Source of the DNA: Acidimicrobiia bacterium
GTDB lineage: Bacteria; Actinomycetota; Acidimicrobiia; Acidimicrobiales; Aldehydirespiratoraceae
Direction: 5' to 3'
DNA length: 34,349 bases
NCBI GenBank assembly: GCA_030432715.1
Contig: JAUIML010000008.1
Span: 1-34,349, forward strand
Position 1 is the first letter of the stretch. Each line of letters opens with the position of its first letter. This document shows, in pieces, positions 30,194-34,349 of this stretch. The position numbers and the translations under genes are program-made. The notes below the pieces were generated by a model. It saw only the letters and a program-made list of their open reading frames with translations. It was not told where the DNA came from and did not search any database.

Positions 30194-31213
30194 GTGGCCA
30201 CGTCCCCACTCTCCATCCTCCCGAGCATGGAAGACGACCTGAAGCGGGTCGAAGAGGAGTTGCTCCGCGTCGTGGCATCCGAGGGGGACTTCCTCACCGA
30301 GATCGCCAGCCACCTGATCCTCGCCGGCGGAAAGCGGGTCCGGCCCGGGTTCGCGATCGCCGCGTCCTCCGTGCTGGATCCCACCGGGGCCGCCGCTTCC
30401 ATCGAGGTCATCCGGGGCGGTTGCGCGGTCGAACTCGTCCACATCGGGTCGCTCTACCACGACGACGTGATGGACGACGCCACCACACGGCGCAGCGTCA
30501 AGAGCGTCAATGCCGAGTGGGGCAACCTGCGCGCGATCCTGGCCGGCGACTATCTGCTCGGCCGTTCGTCCGAGCTCGCCGCCGACCTCGGCACCGAGGT
30601 CGCCGGCATCCTCGCCACCACCATCACCGAGCTGTGCGAGGGGCAGATCCTCGAGCTCGAGTCGGCCTATCAGCCGGATCGCACCATCGACACCTACGAG
30701 CGCTCGATCGCCGGGAAGACCGCATCGCTGCTGGCCACTGCGTGTCGCATCGGCGCGATCGTCGGCGAACTGCCCCGACCCGTCGTCGAGGCCATGACCG
30801 AGTTCGGCGAGGCCTACGGCATGGCCTTCCAGGTCGTCGACGACATCCTCGACATCACCGCCACCGACGAGCAGCTCGGCAAGCCGGCCGGCGACGACCT
30901 CGTCGAGGGCATCTACACCCTGCCGGTGATCCACGCCCTGGCCGATCCCACCGTCGCGGCCGAGTTGCGGACCCTCCTCACGCCCACGATCACGACCGCG
31001 GAGCGAGACCGAGCCCGCGAACTCGTGCGCGCCAGCGACGGTGTGCGCATCGCCCTCGACGAGGCACAGGGGTGGGCCGACAAGGCCGCCGCAACGCTCA
31101 CCGACCTGCCCGACACCCCAGGGGCCCGCGCCCTGCGGGCCGCCGCCGATCACCTGATCGAGCGGGCCGCGGCGCCACTCGGTCGCAAGCGCTTCAGCCG
31201 CAAGGCCCGCTGA
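30194..31213 (+). CDS. Polyprenyl diphosphate synthase (trans-isoprenyl diphosphate synthase)
   Basis: 'GGKRVRPGFAIAASS', first Asp-rich motif 'LYHDDVMDDATTRR', second 'AFQVVDDILDITA'; GTG start. Confidence 0.93.
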   Translation: MATSPLSILPSMEDDLKRVEEELLRVVASEGDFLTEIASHLILAGGKRVRPGFAIAASSVLDPTGAAASIEVIRGGCAVELVHIGSLYHDDVMDDATTRRSVKSVNAEWGNLRAILAGDYLLGRSSELAADLGTEVAGILATTITELCEGQILELESAYQPDRTIDTYERSIAGKTASLLATACRIGAIVGELPRPVVEAMTEFGEAYGMAFQVVDDILDITATDEQLGKPAGDDLVEGIYTLPVIHALADPTVAAELRTLLTPTITTAERDRARELVRASDGVRIALDEAQGWADKAAATLTDLPDTPGARALRAAADHLIERAAAPLGRKRFSRKAR

Positions 31214-31261
31214 GCCGGTCGACTCATTGCGACCCGTCACGCGACCGTGTGTCATGGGTTG

Positions 31262-32572
31262 ATGGCCGCCGAGACGACCACCGGAGCGGCGCGCCGACGC
31301 CTGGGCCACGAACCCGCGCTCGACGGCGTCCGCGGCATCGCCGTACTGCTCGTGGTGCTGTGGCACTACCCGACGGACATCCTCGAGCGTCAGTTCTCGT
31401 GGTTGCGCTCCGGTCACCTCGGCGTCGACCTGTTCTTCGTGCTCAGCGGCTTTCTGATCACCGCGCTGATGCTCAACGAACACGCTGCCGACGGTTCGAT
31501 CAGTTTCGCGGGCTTCTACCGACGTCGGGTCTTCCGCCTCCTCCCCGCCCTCTTCGTCTTCCTGGCTGCGCACATCGTGTTCGCGAACCTCACCGACATC
31601 CCGAACGGTGGGCTCTTCAGCCCGGGCACCGACGGATCCGACCAGGTCGCGTCGATTCTCGGCGCCGCGTTCTTCGTCCTCAACTGGTTGGACGACATCG
31701 GCTCTGGCTACGACATCTCGCTCGGCCTGGGGCACCTCTGGTCGTTGTCGGTGGAGGAGCAGTACTACATCGTGTGGCCGGCGATCACCGTCGCGATGCT
31801 GACACCACGATCGGCGATCAACCGCGCGGCATCGGCCGGCGCCGGCGGAGCCGTCGTGATGGCCGGTCACAACTATGTGTGGAACGAAAGCGCCGACACG
31901 AGCCGATGGCTTGTCACGTTGGGCGTCTGGGCGGTCGTGACCGGGGTGCTGGAACTCATCCGTCGGAGTAGCCGACGATCGGTCTGGATCGTCTCGGTGA
32001 TCGCGACCACGATCGGCGCGACGCTCCTCTACCGCAACGGCAGCTACGAAGGCGGCCCCGAGGTGTTCAGGCTCTATGCCGGCACGTTCAGCCGGGCCGA
32101 TTCGCTCATGGTCGGGTCGGGCTTCGCCTTCCTCTGGGTCGAGGGGTGGGTGCCGCGACGATGCCCGACCTGGCTCTCCTGCGTCGCGTGGGCGTTCTTC
32201 GTCTGGGCGGTCACGGCGAGGAGCCTCAGCGAACCCTTCTTCTTCGAATTCGGCTGGACCCTCGTCGCGTTGTCCGGAGCCCTGATCCTCTGGGGCGCGC
32301 TCGGCGCCGAGGGCACCGTCTACGGGCGTGTGCTCTCGATGGCGTGGCTGCGCGGTGTGGGAAAGGTCGCCTACGGCCTCTACCTCTGGCACGCGCTGGT
32401 CTTCATCGCCGTACGGCACTGGTGGGGCGATGGATCGACGCTCTGGAAGACGGTCCTCGCCCTGGGACTCACCGCCCTCGTCACGGCGGCGTCGTGGTTC
32501 CTCGTCGAGAAGCCGATGCTCGCGTTCAAGACGCCGGCAAGGAGGCGCGACCGGTCCCCGTCGCGCGTCTGA
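31262..32572 (+). CDS. Acyltransferase 3 family membrane protein (OafA/YrhL-like)
   Basis: 'HEPALDGVRGIAVLLVVLWHYP', 'LGVDLFFVLSGFLITALML', 'FYRRRVFRLLPAL', 'LGHLWSLSVEEQYYIVWP'. Confidence 0.93.
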   Translation: MAAETTTGAARRRLGHEPALDGVRGIAVLLVVLWHYPTDILERQFSWLRSGHLGVDLFFVLSGFLITALMLNEHAADGSISFAGFYRRRVFRLLPALFVFLAAHIVFANLTDIPNGGLFSPGTDGSDQVASILGAAFFVLNWLDDIGSGYDISLGLGHLWSLSVEEQYYIVWPAITVAMLTPRSAINRAASAGAGGAVVMAGHNYVWNESADTSRWLVTLGVWAVVTGVLELIRRSSRRSVWIVSVIATTIGATLLYRNGSYEGGPEVFRLYAGTFSRADSLMVGSGFAFLWVEGWVPRRCPTWLSCVAWAFFVWAVTARSLSEPFFFEFGWTLVALSGALILWGALGAEGTVYGRVLSMAWLRGVGKVAYGLYLWHALVFIAVRHWWGDGSTLWKTVLALGLTALVTAASWFLVEKPMLAFKTPARRRDRSPSRV

Positions 32573-32615
32573 TCTCCGGTTTCGGAGCCCCTCGTCCATG
32601 CCCCAGGATGGAGGC

Positions 32616-33719
32616 ATGGCCGCCAACCCGTCCGTCCCCCGCACCATGCGGGCCGCCCTGCTGCTCGGCAACGGAGGCCCGGAGATGCTCGTCGTCCGCA
32701 ACGACGTGGCCGTGCCCGAACCGCAGGCCGGTGAGGCCCTGATCCGGATCGCCGCGTGCGGGGTGAACAACACCGACATCAACACGCGGGTCGGCTGGTA
32801 CTCACGGTCGGTCAGATCGGGCACGTCGGGCGACGGGTTCGCCGAGTCGCAGACCGACGACGCGACCTGGGGCAAGGGCGGCCTCGCGTTCCCGCGGATC
32901 CAGGGGGCCGACATCTGCGGCACCGTCGTCGCCGTCGGCGACGACGCCGATGCCGACCTGATCGGCCGGCGGGTGCTGGTCGACCCGTGGATCCGCGACG
33001 AGCACGACCCGGCCGACCGAACCCTGGCCGGCTATCTCGGCAGCGAACACGACGGAGGGTTCGCCGAGTACTGCGCCGTCCCCGTCCGCAACGTCCATCC
33101 GGTCGTGTCACGCCTGTCCGACGTCGAACTCGCGACCTTTGCGTGCTCCTGGTCGACCGCGGCGCACATGCTCCAACGCGTCGACCTGACGGCCGGACAG
33201 TCGATCGCCGTCCCCGGAGCCTCGGGTGGGGTGGGCAGCGCCCTCGTGCAGCTCGCCAAGGTTCGGGGTGCCCGAGTGGTGGCCGTCGCCGGCGCCGCGA
33301 AGCTCGACGAGGTTCGGGCGCTCGGACCCGACGAGGTCATCGCCCGAGAGACGCCGGATCTCGTCCGGGCCGTCGTCGAAGCCAACGGCGGCCCCCTCGA
33401 CGTCGTCGCCGACATCGTCGGTGGCCCCGGCTTCGTCGAGTGGCTCGATGCGCTGGTTCGTGGCGGCCGCTACGTGACCTCCGGCGCCATCGCCGGGCCG
33501 GTCGTGGAACTCGACCTGCGCACCCTGTACCTCAACGACCTCGAGCTCTACGGCGCCACCGTCTACGGGCCGCAGGTGTTCGCCGACCTCGTCGGCCACA
33601 TCGAGCGGGGCGAGGTCCGTCCCGTCGTCGCGGGCACCTATCCGCTCGAACGGATCGACGAGGCCCAGGCCGCGTTCGTCGAGAAACGCCACACCGGAAA
33701 CCTCGTGATCACGATCTAA
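32616..33719 (+). CDS. Medium-chain dehydrogenase/reductase (zinc-binding alcohol dehydrogenase/quinone oxidoreductase-like)
   Basis: '[24 protein letters not shown]', '[14 protein letters not shown]', nucleotide-binding '[30 protein letters not shown]'; alternative ATG at 32598. Confidence 0.9.
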   Translation: MAANPSVPRTMRAALLLGNGGPEMLVVRNDVAVPEPQAGEALIRIAACGVNNTDINTRVGWYSRSVRSGTSGDGFAESQTDDATWGKGGLAFPRIQGADICGTVVAVGDDADADLIGRRVLVDPWIRDEHDPADRTLAGYLGSEHDGGFAEYCAVPVRNVHPVVSRLSDVELATFACSWSTAAHMLQRVDLTAGQSIAVPGASGGVGSALVQLAKVRGARVVAVAGAAKLDEVRALGPDEVIARETPDLVRAVVEANGGPLDVVADIVGGPGFVEWLDALVRGGRYVTSGAIAGPVVELDLRTLYLNDLELYGATVYGPQVFADLVGHIERGEVRPVVAGTYPLERIDEAQAAFVEKRHTGNLVITI

Positions 33720-34349
33720 TCGTCGACCGGCCCCTCGACCCCGGGGGTTTCGTTCGCCTCCGGGCGCAGCGTCGGGAAGAGCACCACATCGCGGATGGTG
33801 GTGGTGCCGGTGAGCAGCATGACCAGACGGTCGATGCCGATGCCGAGACCGGCCGTCGCCGGCAGCCCGTACTCGAGCGCCCGCAGGTAGTCCTCGTCGA
33901 CGACCATCGCCTCGTCGTCGCCGGCGGCTCCCTCGGCCTCCTGGGCCTCGAAGCGCTGGCGTTGCACGACCGGATCGGTCAGCTCGGAAAAGCCGTTGCA
34001 GAGCTCTCGGCCGGCGACGATCGCCTCGAACCGTTCGGTGTAGCCGGGCCGCTCCCGGTGCTCGCGAGACAACGGAGACACCTCGACCGGATAGTCGGTC
34101 ACGAAGATCGGGCCCCAGAGTTCGGGCTCGGTGGTCTTCTCGTAGATCTCGAGGATCAACTTGCCGGGTCCGTAGTGGTCCTTCACCTCGACGCCGAACC
34201 GGTCGCACAGCGCCCGCAACTCGTCGATCGGCGTGTCGAGGCTGACCTCCACACCGGCGTGTTCGAGGACCAGCTCCTCCATCGTGGCGCGGCGCCACGG
34301 GGTCGACAGATCGACCTCGCGGCCGTCGTAGTCGATCGTCGTCGAACCG
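33716..34349 (-). CDS. lysS: Lysyl-tRNA synthetase class II, C-terminal part, truncated at window end
   Basis: '[50 protein letters not shown]', '[37 protein letters not shown]'; frame open to the window edge. Confidence 0.94.
   Translation of the reverse strand, partial: GSTTIDYDGREVDLSTPWRRATMEELVLEHAGVEVSLDTPIDELRALCDRFGVEVKDHYGPGKLILEIYEKTTEPELWGPIFVTDYPVEVSPLSREHRERPGYTERFEAIVAGRELCNGFSELTDPVVQRQRFEAQEAEGAAGDDEAMVVDEDYLRALEYGLPATAGLGIGIDRLVMLLTGTTTIRDVVLFPTLRPEANETPGVEGPVDD

Overview
This is a high-GC actinobacterial chromosomal window; gene content and protein style suggest Acidimicrobiia/Ilumatobacter-like, which is inference only. It is mostly housekeeping and transport genes, with no phage, IS, CRISPR or recognisable defence locus. 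In order it contains: a partial FAD oxidoreductase; an acetolactate-synthase-like TPP enzyme; a livFGMH + substrate-binding-protein operon; hemQ; a class IV aminotransferase followed by a sulfotransferase-fold protein; a polar amino-acid ABC transporter; fdhD with a nitrobindin-like protein; groEL with a CIRCE operator; a 33-bp tandem repeat array; a MoaD/ThiS-like carrier; glycerate kinase; otsA/otsB; a LytR_C protein; a DUF3263 protein; tRNA-Thr(TGT); rlmB-ispF-ispD; a Crp-family regulator; radA; an LppM-TM-HAD fusion protein; clpC; polyprenyl synthase; acyltransferase 3; an MDR dehydrogenase; and partial lysS. The most interesting observations are (i) the aminotransferase/sulfotransferase-like pair, which resembles a split version of a two-domain plant protein family, (ii) an LppM lipoprotein fused through one TM helix to a HAD domain whose catalytic motifs look degenerate, and (iii) hairpin-forming 33-bp repeats that copy the 3' end of the moaD-like gene directly upstream of the groEL CIRCE promoter region. 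I found no clear evidence of a wholly new multi-gene system.
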